Assembly: GCA_947561715.1 (NCBI GenBank) | Contig: OX387197.1 | Span: forward strand, 10,475,001 to 10,539,000 | Source of the DNA: Ascidia mentula | Taxonomy: Eukaryota > Chordata > Ascidiacea > Phlebobranchia > Ascidiidae | Length of the DNA: 64,000 bases | Direction of reading: 5' to 3' | Part shown: piece after piece, positions 34,001-47,362 of the stretch | Numbering within the stretch: the first letter of the stretch is position 1 | Layout: every line of letters starts with the position of its first letter | Notes under the pieces: generated by a model | Database searches by the model: none | Told to the model about the DNA's origin: nothing | The model's input: only the letters and a program-made list of their open reading frames with translations | Made by a program: the position numbers and the translations under genes

Positions 34001-34846
34001 TCGACCCAACGCTGGCTATCAGGGAGTCGTTATGTTTGTCGAAGCCAATGTCGCTCTAGTCGATAAAATCAAAATGTGCTATCGCCAGGACACGCTGAAA
34101 CCCACAGATTGCACAAAAGGGTTGTTAAGGGACCCTAAATTGCAGCGAAGCAAAATTACAGAATTGGTTGCATTCGACCATACTGGGAAATTAAAGGTAA
34201 ATCGTTTGGACGTGTTCGGTAGCATTTGTGACTGCACTGGAAAAGCCTTTGGTTACGTTTAAAGCATGTGCAATTTTACAAAAACGTAAAAAAACTGAAT
34301 GTAAGTTGTTTGTTTAACGTTTTCTATTATTTTAACAATAGTTTAAGAGAAAAAGTGTCAAGCGACTTTAACAGAACAAAACTTTACCAACACGACGAAG
34401 GAGCTTCTGCTTTTTTTTCATTTTAAGATGGTGTTTTAGTATGGAACGCGAAAGTTAAATTGGGCAAGTACCAGACCAATTGGTTTGACGTGGAATATCT
34501 CCGCTGCTCGGTAACAATAATTAAGACTGTTATGAGCGGTTTCCAATGGCACTTCCCCGGTAACTTAACCGTCGCTGAGGGGCTATTGTGCTGTGCTGTT
34601 GGAAATTGAATTCCATGACACCGCACGTTACCAAGCTTAAATAGCCCAAGTTATTTGTTATCGCAGCTTTCGAGCGTCTGCCAGTTAAGACATGCCACAA
34701 CATAAGAGTCTAGAAGTGCGTACCCCTTGCACTTGAAGTTGACGCATGTTCTTAACTTGCTTGCAGGTGCAGATAAGAACATTCCCCGGGCACCAAAGCC
34801 TGGGATCGTGTACGATTAAGAGCACATTTATCAGTTGTCGGGTCGA
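31032..34846. other. Intergenic, ISY1 to unrecognised gene
   Basis: 3.8 kb with no supportable gene. An AATAAA at 31420-31425 may end ISY1. A hairpin lies at about 33096-33266. A pyrimidine tract ending TTGCTTGCAG at about 34766 sits 80 nt before the start codon of the next gene, with an in-frame stop in between; it could be a spliced-leader or 5' UTR acceptor. Open frames at 32585, 33308 and 33915 (plus) resemble no family I know. Confidence 0.5.
33096..33266. repeat. Inverted repeat (possible MITE)
   Basis: TTTTACGTTTAGGCAAAGCAG near 33098 pairs with CTGCTTTGCCTAAACGTGAT near 33240. The spacer is about 115 bp and no target duplication was found. Confidence 0.4.
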
Positions 34847-37800
34847 ATGTCTGCACACGACCGAGACGCCTCTGGTGATAGACACTGCAGGGAGCACAGA
34901 GCAACAGCAAACGCGAGACCAACTCGTACAGAAAGTCACAGTTTCCCGGAGACTAGCAAAAGACTATTAAAACAAACAGCAGGTGGTAATAAACCTCTGG
35001 CGGTCCGCATTAACATTGCAAAGCAGGCAGGTTACAACGCAGATACGAGACAACGCCTGGCGGCGCTCAATGACCCAAGAAATGCGGAGAAGTTGCGCTT
35101 TTGTCCTCACCTGTATCGTACGTTGCTCGAACGACGAGGTTCGGGCGGCCATCGACCGATTCCTGCCAATATCGTAGCGTTCAAGCGCGATGAAAGCAGG
35201 CGCTCCGACAGCGGGCAAAGCAAGGCGGTGGACAACGGACGTAAGAAGCCGTGTCTACTCACAGTGCAGGAGTGGGAACAACTTCGAATGGCTTATAACA
35301 GAAACATAAATGCAAAAGAGGACAAATCAGAAAGGTAGGTGAAAATGGTTTGTTATTATTTGTTTATATATTTCGTCACGTACGTGTAACAAGGATTATT
35401 ACTTTCGTTGCCAGCGTTATGCACGAAAACAGGTTAGTTATAGTCACTGTCTTACGAGGTTTTCAATGTAAAAAACTGTACATAGTTTAAAATGTACTTA
35501 AGCAATACGCGTTTATATTGGTTTGCTTTTGCAACGATTCTTTAAAAGCTTACTAAAAGCGTTTTAATTAAATGTTAGTACAATGTGCGTGCAACTCACA
35601 ACGTTCACACAATACCTTTGCTATATCATCGTTCGTCTACTGTAATTCGTTTTATAGTTTGCTCTCAAGTCAATCAGAAATACCCTTTCGATCAATCTCA
35701 ATTTGGCATTGCAAAAGCATATTAAACGGAAGAAACACGACGGGGTGACATGATTATCTGACAAGGCGGCGCCACGATACCTCCGCTTGGCACCATTTTC
35801 AATTGTGCAAAACGAATTGCAATCTACTCGACAAGTGCAGTTAGTTAAGTTATACAAACAATAAATAATTCAGGCAAGGAGAACAGCTTGTGTTTTCGGG
35901 GCAATGCAAATCTCGCCGGACTTCGAGGATCGATTAATTCAGCACCGCGTGGTCCCAGCTATCGTTATTCGATCGACATTCAATGAGGTCTGGGGCGTCC
36001 CAAGCGTGTTTTTTGTGTCAACTACAGCTCGTTGCATTGACTTATGTGAGTTTGCAGGTTGCAAGTGGAAAGGTGTGCTCACATATTTGATATCGTCGCT
36101 GAAATTACTTTCTATTTCTGTTTCCGTGGGTTTATGTCAGTCCAAACACTTGCAGGAATGAGTTTAGGCAAAGGCACAGTTGTCCACAAAACACAAACTT
36201 TGTAACTTTACAGGATATTGATCAAGGACAGAAAATGACACTGTTGTGTTGATATCAGCAAAAATATTCTCGTACATTTCTTGTTGGTTGTGGCAAATGT
36301 TTTTTCGTCATATTTTTGTACATGGGACCACGCGAACACGTCATAAATAATGCATTGGTTGGTTATGAACTATAACTCGTATCTTCGTAGTTCTTTCGAG
36401 GTACATCTTGTCCAAACTCTTAACAACAGGTATCAGTTCAAAATTACAAATATGTTACATTGTGGGTCAATGCAAAATGTAAGGAACCAATTGCAATTTA
36501 AGGAAGATATGGGCTTGGAGTTTTTCCGTTGGAATTAACAGATCGAAGCAGAACAATGGAGACAGTGTTCTGCTTTTGTTTGTTGAAGTTTTGTGTAGGG
36601 GTTTTCTCTAAATCGTCACGAAGTAAGATGACTGGCGCTTACTGTTAAGTTTTAGGTTCTCTTTTGTGAAGTTAATCTAGCTTCGAAATCATTCGCCCAA
36701 CTTGTGAACCAATTCACACCAGCCTTTACAGTGTGCTATGGTCGGGCATTTTTTAAATGTGTTTTTTTGTCAGGTCGATTATATACGAAAAATCTGACAA
36801 AGCACTTCCGTCAGAGTCATCCGCACAAGACGCATGCCCACTCATTGGACCGGAAAGATCCCGTCGCCCGCCCACCCGCCGGGAACGCCAGAAACAAAGA
36901 GAGTATCGCCTCAAACGATGGACCGAGAGCACTGACAATTATTCGTCTTCGGAAGACGAGGCATTTATTTCACCACATTCCAACTCTTCCCAGACCTGCG
37001 CACCTCAACGTCGGCGGCATTCGCAGCTTTGCATTCCGCACAGGAAGAGCGAAGTCCATTCGAGAGCGATGAGCAACATGACAAAGATTCTCGCCGCTGT
37101 GCGCGCTACCTCACCTGCCGAACAACCATCGGTGCGAAACACTAAATCAAATGACAAGCGCTCGAATCTGAAGACCACTGACAGCGGGATATGGTGCGAA
37201 GGAGCGCTTGATACAGAAGCATCAGTGCGTTTGGGACAGTTAAGTGTCCCTGGAAAGGGTTTCATCAAACAAGAAGGGACAACTAATCTTCCACGAAAAC
37301 AAGCTCATCATTCCGAAAGAAATTGTGAAGAAGTAACTAAAAGGCACCGACAGCCAACTCAAGAACCATACATTCCAAAGTCGGAAACCTATCAGCAGAG
37401 TATGAACTGCTAATACATTTTACATCGCCAAGTAACGTTTACATTAAGTTGTATTTCATTACAGGGTCAAACCTTCAGACGGTTTATCAAACAAGCAAAA
37501 TCGACCAAGAGAATTCAAGTACTGCGAGAAGTTTAGCATCCAGTCTCCCGACAGGTTGTGAGATCTCCAACGAAAGCGAACATGGGGATGAAAAAAACGT
37601 CGTCGAACAAAGATTGCCATCGGTTGAATGCAACTGCGTGTCTTCCACGTTGACTTCCTACCACAAAAGCCTAAATAAGACGGTTATAAACCAGTGTGGC
37701 CAGCGGGAACAATATAGGAACCGTGGCGAGGTTTTGGAAGATTGTGATTCGATCTGTCTTTGCTGCGATGAGAAAACGTGCTCATCGTTATACTCAGAAC

Positions 37801-40800
37801 CCTCTCAGCCTTCCAAACAGCCAAGACCTTCTATACTTAAACGCCCGCGGCCAGAAGTGGCGTACGTGCTCTCAGATTCAACCAATCCCCTGATAAATAA
37901 TCAATCATCCGGCACATGGACTTACATGTGCGGGTGCTGCGAACCTCCACAGCAGCAAACTCTGTTGCTTGGTGACCGGGACAGTCTAAAAGGCGCATAT
38001 GCGCCATTGCCTGTGATATACGAATGCGTATGCGCCGATTGTACGCGACAAGGCACGAACTCGGCTCCGCGCTATTACCAATTAACACCACAGGTTCCCG
38101 TTGAACAGAGACGGTTTGCCGAACCAGCGCCTGTTCCACCAAGATACACCGCTCACCAACGAAAAAGATCTCGCGTCAACAAAAAGGGCAAGCGCCAGTC
38201 AGACTCGCGAAGTATAGGAAGCAATTACAGCACAACGTCAAGGTAAATTATGAAGTGTTTTGTTATATAACGGAACGATTATTTGAGAGTACACTGAATG
38301 ACAAATTTGTTGCAACATAATTAACTCTATCCAGATATTGTTACACTGTTACATCGTGACATTAAACAATTTCGCAAATGTCTTTTGTTTACCGTTTCTA
38401 TTTGGATTGTTAATTAACTTTATACAAAAAGTCGATCTAATTTCCATGAAAACACTTGCCTAACTGAAGACAATTAGCATGTCTTAGTAACTAGTTTATT
38501 GCAAACCTCCAATTTTGTGGGAAGCAAATTATAATTTCAACGCCAGTAACGAAATTGGGCGACCTTTTAATCTCACCATCATGGAGTTCTCAATGCGTCT
38601 CCAAGGAGCGGAACGTTGTTATCAATAGTGAACAGTTGCAGGTAATGAAAAGCGACAGTTGAAATAGACTGGGCGACGTCCTTAAATTGAAAATGTCGCA
38701 GCCAATTAGGCCAATACGCTCCATCAAAATCACCAAGCTACTTCCACACAGTAGCTTCCTAGAACACTTTCCTTCAGATTCTCGGCTTGTGTAAATACCA
38801 TTTCTGCACCTCAACACTCAAAACATAAATTGGCTTAAAAATGGAATTGACTACCTCTGATTTATTTAACAAAATTAAAACAAAGGTGAATGTTATCGAA
38901 CACTGTTTCTACATTTTCCAGCAAAATGACCTAAATTTTTGTCCTGATATGATTTACCATAGGATGTCACGTAGGATATAGTATGTAGTTACGAGCGACT
39001 ACCTTGTTTAGAGCTCTGTTGCTCCATTCACAATGGAAACAAGTGCTTGAGCCTGGTACCAGATTGATGTCCTATTAATTTGGTCATAGCTGAAGTGCGT
39101 CAACTATTCCATCCTTTAATGGGATTATTGTGGACTTTAATTTCCGCAAGACCGACAACGTCACTGTAGTCGATTTGGCGATCGATAAAGAAAACTGTGT
39201 TGTTTTTGCCGTAATCCCGAATTTTCGACATCCAAGAAGTCAATAGTGATTTAAAACGCACCACTTGGATAGTATAACTGCAAAAATTTTTATTTGTTTT
39301 TACTTTCTCAGATCACTTTTAGTTTTGTGGTCACAACTGCACGTACGAGACTCTCTGTCGAATATTTAACCAAACAATGCCATTTGCAGATTTGCCGCAA
39401 TGTTTTTGGAATGCTTTCATTGTTTTGATGACGACAGCGATTCGCTAAGTTCTGCTGGTTCGGACAGCGACAACGACGATGGAAATGATGGCGGCGACGA
39501 GAGCGGTAAATGTTTGACCATATAACCTGAAAGTAACGGTAAAATGTTTTTAAGATTTGTTTCAAAATCGTGTTTCCACAATAGTTTGTCAAAAAAATGG
39601 TACCTAATTGGGACGTTCTTGGTGTACGCTTCCTGACTTAAAAAAGGAGAAAATGAAATATTTCATTAGAAAGTTTATGAAGTCATAGTTTATTTTCATT
39701 TTACCGCTACGCATAAACGTACGGAAATTAATTAAAAGATACAAAATGTCACGGCCACGGCCCCTTGGTCTCTACGGAATCGGCATTTGGGAAACAATTT
39801 CCGAATAACCTGTCGCGTTCGTGACAAAAAAATTCGAGATTTAGCCGTGACTAAATGTGAAATTGTCGTGATGAGATTAATTTACTGGGGTAGGTACCAT
39901 GGCAGCTGTATTGCTCCTGCCAATAATGTTCCAGGTTTGTTTTCAGGGCCAGTCACAAAATCGTTACGCAGCAGCCACGGATAAATTATTTATACTTCGG
40001 TGTCGTTTAAAAATGTCTATCAGTTATTACAAAAGATCTCACGTTGAGCCTCTTAAGTCGAACAAGAGCCGATAAGAATTGGCAGCTATCCCCTGATATC
40101 GCGGTAATGAAATAAAAAATAGTTTTTCTTCGCATCCAAGAGTGTTTTTCATCGCGGATTAACCAGAACTGAAATTACAAACTGCTGCTCAAATCCTTTA
40201 AGTAAGGGTACGCTTTGAAGCACGTGGTGCTGCGATAAAAAACTTCTTGCAGTTTGATAAACAATATATATAGTGTTAGTTATATTCAATTTGTCGGTAA
40301 AAACGAATTTCAATATTTCGAGGTATTGTTTGGCCGCGAAGATTGTATAAAACCGCTTAATAATGACCCCTGTTTCCACTAAAAGCTTTAATATACACTT
40401 TTGTTTATATTGTTTATCACATTGGAACAATAGTAAATCCGCATGTGCAAAATTCCTTTGCCTCGAAGAACTCTATATTGCAGGTGACGCGAATTCAGTA
40501 AATTATTTTATTGGCTTGGTTTTCCGCGTATTCTGTTTTGATCGACATATTGTGCATTCAATTTACCAGCAATGTTTCCTAATGTTTGGCGGTTGCAAGC
40601 ATGCACCGCAATATAATTTGCGTATGCACAACAACCGTTTTCATGTAGTAACTTTCGTAAAATGTAACTTGGTAGCTTTCCTTATAGCTACCCTGGGGTA
40701 GCCTAGCTGTAAGCAACAGCAGGTGAAACGTCGGTCAACAAAGGTTACGTTTAATTGTGACCGAAGGACAGAATATTAAAATATATTATTTGGAATTAAA

Positions 40801-41781
40801 GCCTATAAAAAAAGTCGGATGCTCTCTGATTGGAAGCCTTTCAAAATTGTCATTTATTGCAGACGGTTATGAAGAACACGGAGAAGGAGTGAGCGTTGAT
40901 GATGACTCTGATGGAGGAGATTCCGGAAGCGAATCAGGGGGAGACGTGAGTTTGAACAGCGCTGAACTCTTCGACGACCAAAACAACATGTTCGATATAA
41001 AGTAAGAGTTGACTACATGTTTATAAATTATGGCTTAAGACGCCTTTTCGCTGGTGGACGGGTGGTGATCAGTAATGACGAAATAATGTAATGAGTTTTC
41101 CTTTTTTAAATGTTTGGATTTTTTCACCGAAACTTTCCAGCTTGTTGTAATGTTAGCTCCCTTTCCTTTAACTAATAAATGACGAAAGTTCCCCCCAAAA
41201 TACAAAGTTTTTATTTAAATATTACGCTGTTTGCTGCAGACAGTTTTGCACACTATTTCGACCTATCGGGTCTACTAATTTGCTACTTTGGATCACCACA
41301 AAGTGAAATAGAATCTGTCTGGTAAGTTAGCCAACAAGACCGCTGTCTGTCACAAGCTGCGATGACGAGACCTGGTAGGTCGAAACAGTGAGCATTACTA
41401 TCTGCAGCTAACTGATTATGATTGGCTTATTAGTTGTGCATTATGTTGTGTATATTTGTACATTTACACAACAACGAAATGCATAGTAGGGCAACTGTCT
41501 GTATCGTTTGTACAATCAAACTTAATATAATTAAAAGCATAGATTGCAAACACAATTACGAAAAATTGCAACATTGCAGAAATGCAATGGGGGAGGGAGA
41601 GGAATCGGACGGAGCTCCGAACACGGGTGGATCCGATTCCGATTCTCTCACTGAGCTCCGATCCCGCTCAAAGAAAGGTTCCGGGACATCCGATGATGAG
41701 GAAAACAGTGACGACTTCGATATGGACGATGGAGAATTTGACGATTCGCTCGATTCCATCGCTATTTACGAGAGGGAGTAG
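34847..41781 (+). CDS. Unrecognised charge-polarised, mostly disordered protein
   Basis: Six exons (34847-35334, 36774-37399, 37465-38242, 39390-39505, 40863-41001, 41580-41781) join through GT-AG sites with every phase matching, giving 782 aa. The start is the first ATG after an in-frame stop; a longer 5' end is possible. I do not recognise the family. Residues 1-370 are rich in Arg, Lys, Ser and Gln (RRPPTRRERQKQREYRLKRW). A Cys-rich stretch follows in exon 3 (CLCCDEKTC, CGCC, CVCADC) with a proline segment (PRPSILKRPRP) and a basic patch (QRKRSRVNKKGKR). Exons 4-6 encode about 150 residues dominated by Asp, Glu, Ser and Gly. No signal peptide or membrane segment. An AATAAA at 41825 follows the stop. 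It might be a lineage-specific nuclear or scaffold protein; that is only a guess from composition. Confidence 0.75.
41233..41408. mobile_element. Foldback repeat in intron 5 of the unrecognised gene
   Basis: Starts GCTGCAGACAG and ends CTATCTGCAGC, with inner inverted arms CGACCTATCGGGTCT and AGACCTGGTAGGTCG. It is 176 bp and probably the complete palindromic form of the family whose partial copies lie at 2480, 22771, 26286 and 48840. Non-coding. Confidence 0.65.
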
Positions 41782-41974
41782 TATAACATCACACCGGTTG
41801 GTGTGCTTGTTGATGCAGTTTCGCAATAAAAATCATCCATAGCTGTGATTTCGCTTGCAGCAATTAAGTGCGATGGTTCGTTGTATTTGAAACGCCTACG
41901 GGCGATGTCGGCAAAATTGCTTTCGGACCACATGGGTTAAAAAAATATATATATAAAAAGGGGTGCCTTGTGTT

Positions 41975-44900
41975 TCAATGGTTGGAACTTACAGCTCGTC
42001 GCAAAGCCATGAAAATCAAAATAGATACGCAGATCACAGAATAAAAACGCCGCCACAAAATCGCATGAAAATAATATTCAAGAGAAAAAGCGCACATTTG
42101 ATATGTGCCATGCAAAAATTCAAATGATTTTGGTGGTTTCAAACAAACCGCGTCCTCTCTTTCGTACCAAAATTCGCGCAAGGAATGAACGCGGTGTGAT
42201 GGCCTGATTCCTGTCGTAACTTCAAGATGTTCATCTGCGTGAAGCATCAAGCACAACTGACAGAAGCCGGTTGGAGGTCGCGGTATTTCTTTGTCATTTC
42301 GCCATGCTATAAGCTTTGCATACTCATTATCAGCTTTATCAAGACGCTGCAGTTCCCTCACTAAGTCCGCAGGACTAGAATAGTCCTCAACAAAAAGAAA
42401 AGAATTTTTAGGTAGGACTGCTTCCACGTCACTCCGCTTCGGTCCCCATATTACCGGCACCGCTCCAGAGTGCAGAGCATTCCACCACGTCTTTTCAGTG
42501 ATGTAATCTCGACAGTGCAGGGCGTTCTCGAACGAGAGGTAAAACTTGTATTGAGACAAATGTTCCGCCAAATCCGGCCAACCTCCCGGTATATGACGGA
42601 AAACACAAGTTCCGAAAATGTCGATCTCGAGACCATGTTGAAGCAGTTTTTTAACAATTGTCAAGCGATGTAACGCGCCTAAGCCAATAAATTTACAAGG
42701 TATTAGAATAAACAAAAAACACACGTCCGAAATGCAAACCTGTCGTGTAAACACAGTTCCCAGCCACCCAGGCCACAAGCTTCCTTTTCGAATCAACGCT
42801 GTTGTCGATAGGCGTGAACAATCCTTGCTCAATGTTCGGTGTGGAGAAGTAGGGAAAGTATATGTCCGAATCTCGCCTAATCAACGCAGATGTGTTCATG
42901 TTATTGCACAAAAAGGTCGGATCGCCACTGTGGAGACCGTTACTTAGCTATTGAATATCGATCATCAGGTTCACTGGCATTACAACCAATGCATTGCAGC
43001 CAAGCTGGATCAGACCCTTTTTATCGCTTTGAAAACAAATCAGTTTCATATATTCACTTAAGCTATTGGCTTTGCTACTTCAACTTGTATGTGTTGTCTT
43101 GGAAGTGGTACATGGAATTTTGTAAATCATTACCCGTTTGAGCATTTTGGCTGATGATTTAGGTCTTAAAAATTAACGCGCAACATTGACATTTGTTGTA
43201 TCGGAAAGACTTCAAGCGATATTGTACCTGTATGTCATGGTAAGGTTAAATTTTTCATCGTAAGCTTCCAGGTTTGGTCTACGTAAGTAAAATGTGGTCC
43301 ATGGGTTTTCCTGATTCATCCACACCAATAGTTGACCTTGGAAGCTAAAACAACTCAAATCCGTTAAATTCTAATCAATAAATTCGTAACTTGTATGCAA
43401 ATGACATTGTTTTCATAGATGACTTGAACCAACGCGTATTTTGAGTTTCAGGGATTTGAAACTCGAACTTTGTTAAGAAATAAAACTTTTATTGTTTATA
43501 TGAACGCTTGGTTTCTTGCACTATTTTCGTACTGACGGCAAAAGCGAAAGTTGTAAAATCTATTCAGTGGTTCTGTAAGTATTAGAATTGTTCACAAGAT
43601 CGGGACTCCCGTCGGGATTTTCAGCAAACGGGACTCCAGACACGCAGTGACGTTATTTAAGTGAACCATTCGCAGACTTTAATAGATATTAGTTATTGTA
43701 AGTTTTGCAAACTTCAAAACTACGGCCTGTTGATAGATAAGCAGCAAACAGCGCAACTTTATGTAAAAGTTCTGATCATTGAAACGGATGTAGTCCCGGG
43801 ACATTAACGTCCCGACACTAATAAGTCCCGATCATGTAAACAGGCCTAATGTAACAATTGTAGTGCCCAGCACCTTCTGCGAAGGTTTTCCTCCACGTCC
43901 CCAGCAAAATGATAAATAACCGCATCTGCCTTGTCTCGTAGGCTGGCGTTGTAGGAAATATCGCACTGACCGCATCCGCTTTCGTTCACGTAGTACGGTA
44001 CGAATTCACCAAACGCCGGGTATTCGAATACGATTAATTTTTTGCGCTGATCAGTCCTTGGCTGCAACAATAATGTTGAATATATAAGTTCTAATAGCAA
44101 TTAAGGTCCATCCAGACACCTTTTTGGCTAGTTGAGGTGTGTTGTATTGCAATAATAGGCCCACGACCAGTTTGTTTTTGTACTATAGCCTGGCCCTACG
44201 AAGGGGGTGCAGTCGGCGCATCAGGACGCATACCAGTTTAAAGGGAGCACGAACACCCGCTTTAAAACTAGGTATTTCTATCGTAAAAGCTGGAATCCAG
44301 CAATAATTTCATTTCATCTCCACAAAAGGTTCTCGTATCAACACATTCTTGCCCCTCAAGAGCAAAACTAGGTCTACAACCAAGGGAAATCTCTATGTGT
44401 TGGTGTTCTCCTGTGCAGGAGAATTTGAGCCGGTTATAGCTGGTGACAAACGCTCAAATGTTGATGGCAAATAATGCAGCGAAACGTATGTCGACCAGTT
44501 TGCGAAAAAGTAAAGCAGCCTCAACTATGTATCAAATGATTGCACTGCTTTTGATTTTAAAAGTTCAAGCTTTTCAATTTAGTTTCTTTTAAACGCTACT
44601 TTTATTTTCAATTTGATCAAGGCTTTTATAAATACAGAGTATGAAGCGTTGTTGTACTCCGGATTTAGCGAAAATCGTTTATGAATTTTAACAAAACGTT
44701 TAAATCCACCAGGGTTGGAACAATACGACGCAGCGCTAAAATAACACACAACGCATTTTTGTCCCAAATCTCAGCGACGTATTGTCCAAAACACGTTACG
44801 CTCGCTTTACATTTGTAAAGAGCTGTTTTATTAGCGGTTGAATTTGTTTCACGGGTCAGGCGCCCAACGTATACCCTCAAAGAAAATGTTGTTTGCTAGT

Positions 44901-46109
44901 CCCAATGTTTGTTTCACAAATCGGTTTTAACAGTGGGTCTTGTGGGTAAATACAAGAAAGTACAGTAAACTTTTTGCCGCCTTAATTCATGTAATGGTAA
45001 ATAACACTGATACAATGACATTGTAATTGCCAGAAACTTGGGTGTAATTTTTATTTTCGAATTCGTAGATAACCCGCATTTTAAAACTTTGTCCAATCTA
45101 CCATCGCACCAACACTAATATGTAAGCGCTCATATGTAATATTGCACATGTTGAAACGTTATTTCATAAAATGCGTGAACTGTGAAATGTATACAATCAT
45201 TGGTTTCTCTGCTCGATTGATTTAAAAACAGCACGCGGGAAATTCTTCGCTTTGTAATAGCGCGGATCGATGGCTACGTCCGTTTATTGTTTTAAACTAA
45301 TTGTCATCTTCCTGTGAGTAAAGTGTTTTCCGGTGAATGCAAACAGCACATGCCAAGCTTTTTAAACATTGGGTTTTAAAATGCAACCAATAATTTCCTA
45401 AACACAGTTTAGTACAGGATTTTTTGATGATATGAAATACTTTGGCACGCATCCCCGTGTGCGCTCCAGTGCACAACTTTTACGACCAACCGGGCGCGTA
45501 TTTGACGTTGCTTTTTAAGTTCAAGACCCAATTGGCACGTTCGTTTCACATGAAGGCCTTGTAAACAGAGTTTACACAGAGCCGCTGGAGCTCTGATTTA
45601 CAAGATTGGTTTACTACACCTATTCCTGCGCTTGGGTGTGATCGCTTTTATCACGTTATACTTGGTTAAGCTGTGGTAAGCTCCTACATCAACGATTTAT
45701 CATAGAACAGTTGTAATACGCTATTTTTGTCCAAGTTGTAGTGTTGATAAATATTCATTTTGAGGTGGGAAATAAAATTTTTCTATTTCAAAATTTCTTT
45801 GTGGGCAAATCTTATAATAATGCAGCGTACAAACAAAAGTTAGTTTTTAATAACTGCTACCTGAATTGTGAGGCCGGATGTCTTCCTTTTCTTCGTTAAG
45901 ACCTCAAAATTGTGGTTGAAGAGAACCTTTTCATCGAAAGGAGCTTTTGGGTAATCCCACCACTTGCCGTTTCTATCAGGCTTGGTATCGTCGTTGAGCA
46001 ACTGCGCGAGTGCAAATAGTAAGAGGCAGGCTATAGCTAGTTGGATATGTTTGCGACAAATTCGAATGGCTGCCCAGAGCATCTTTGTCTTGTAAAATGT
46101 ACATTTCAT
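41975..46109 (-). CDS. GT10 alpha-fucosyltransferase-like protein A
   Basis: Likely Golgi enzyme moving fucose from GDP-fucose to glycan N-acetylglucosamine (alpha-1,3 type by family). Exons 46109-45861, 44061-43874, 43344-43228, 42876-42740 and 42678-41975 join in phase to 464 aa. Signal-anchor near residues 22-38 (LAIACLLLFALAQLL). N-terminal GT10 half: KADAVIYHF, GQLLVWMNQENPW, NLTMTYRRDSDIYFPY. Catalytic half: KLVAWVAGNC and the donor motif FENALHCRDYITEK at about 280-294, intact. Unlike textbook fucosyltransferases it ends in a second hydrophobic segment (FYSVICVSILIFMAL) with a short basic tail. Exons 2, 3 and 4 (188, 117 and 137 nt) are the same length as in gene B, so the two are tandem duplicates. 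Its 3' end faces the unrecognised gene about 190 bp away. Linkage specificity cannot be read from sequence. Confidence 0.92.
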
Positions 46110-47362
46110 TGTTTTAATTGAACATAGGTTCCAATAAAGGCTACCAGCAACAAAACTTTCCGGATGGACCTAAAAACAACTTTCCTTCAGTTTGATTGTG
46201 ACTGTACCTTATAACTAACTGACTGCAGCAAAACGCAGGGGTAGTCTCGTCGCATGACAACACCACAAACCTTTGTGAAATACAATCTACGTTATATGTG
46301 TGCCAAGCCAACTAAAATGTAAGATTGATTGAATGTTTTCAGAGTAAAACGACATTAGGTAGTCCACGTACAAGTTCTGTACTTGCTGCTGGTTCCATGA
46401 CTATGATGATACTTCAAATGGCTAATTGCCTAAAAGTCTATTGGTGCTGTACAAAAATCCAAGCACAATCACCTTGTTCATTTTTACGCATGTCAAACTT
46501 ATCCGATTTTCGTGTTTTTCTCTTTCTCGTCTGTCCTAACACGACACGAGGCTGTGTTCAGAATAACCTTTGCCGTTAACCGCGCGCAAACAACTCTAGC
46601 GCCAAACAAATTCAAAGTATAGAAAGGCATTTTGTCACATAAACGAGGTCGTTGCATTTTTCAACAAAATGGACACGATACAATTTTGGATCTGATCTGC
46701 TGATTATTAGCAACTTTTAGATAATGCAATTGAAATATCCTTACGGTAACAGTTGGATTGTAACTTGGCATCAAACACAAAGTAAATCATACTTAACATT
46801 TTAAACATTCTAACGAAAAAAGTTTCCTATTATACTTTGCGCAATTCGTATTCGATTGCATCACTTCCACATAGGTACAAAGAGCACAGCTTCACGGCGA
46901 AGGCTGACTTTTACATATAGTTACACATTGATAATTAGGCCTCTGCTTTGGAATTGAATACACTAGTGAAGTTTATCGGTTCGTAACATAAGATTCATAT
47001 TTTTTGTAATTTCATTCGTTTCAATAGTATGGAATTCCTAATCCTAGTTAGTACTGAAGTTTGTCATTTCTGCTCTAGTCTAATTGTGAAAAAACGCCAT
47101 TTCGCGCTTCTGTTGTTTTAAAACTTTTCGGTACATCTGGACATGGATCTCTATCGCCCTTTAACGGTTATAATTATTAAAAATGTTTTGTTTGATTTCG
47201 TGATAATCTGTTATAAGTTTTTTGTGCACAGGAAGCTTTGAGCGTCCATTGCTGCCATACATGCTGTAATTTACGTAAATAACTAAGTTAGTTTTTGCAA
47301 GAAGATCAGTTCTGAAGTAAAAACCACAGGATGTCCCCTGTTGAAACGTTATATTCTTTATT
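46110..47362. other. Spacer between fucosyltransferase genes A and B
   Basis: 1.25 kb containing the promoter side of gene A (minus) and the 3' end of gene B. No further exon, RNA gene or clear repeat seen; a short open frame at 46325-46579 (plus) has no recognisable feature. Confidence 0.5.
47357..47362 (-). promoter_or_regulatory. Poly(A) signal touching the gene B stop codon
   Basis: On the minus strand the TAG stop (47365-47363) is followed immediately by AATAAAG. If used, the 3' UTR is only about 15-30 nt. Confidence 0.5.

Noticed and set aside
33915-34262. 115-codon plus-strand frame upstream of the unrecognised gene
   Set aside because: No in-phase splice join to 34847 could be found and it resembles nothing known.
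39390-41781. Acidic exons considered as a separate small gene
   Set aside because: They lack their own credible start, and the phases join exactly to the exon ending at 38242.
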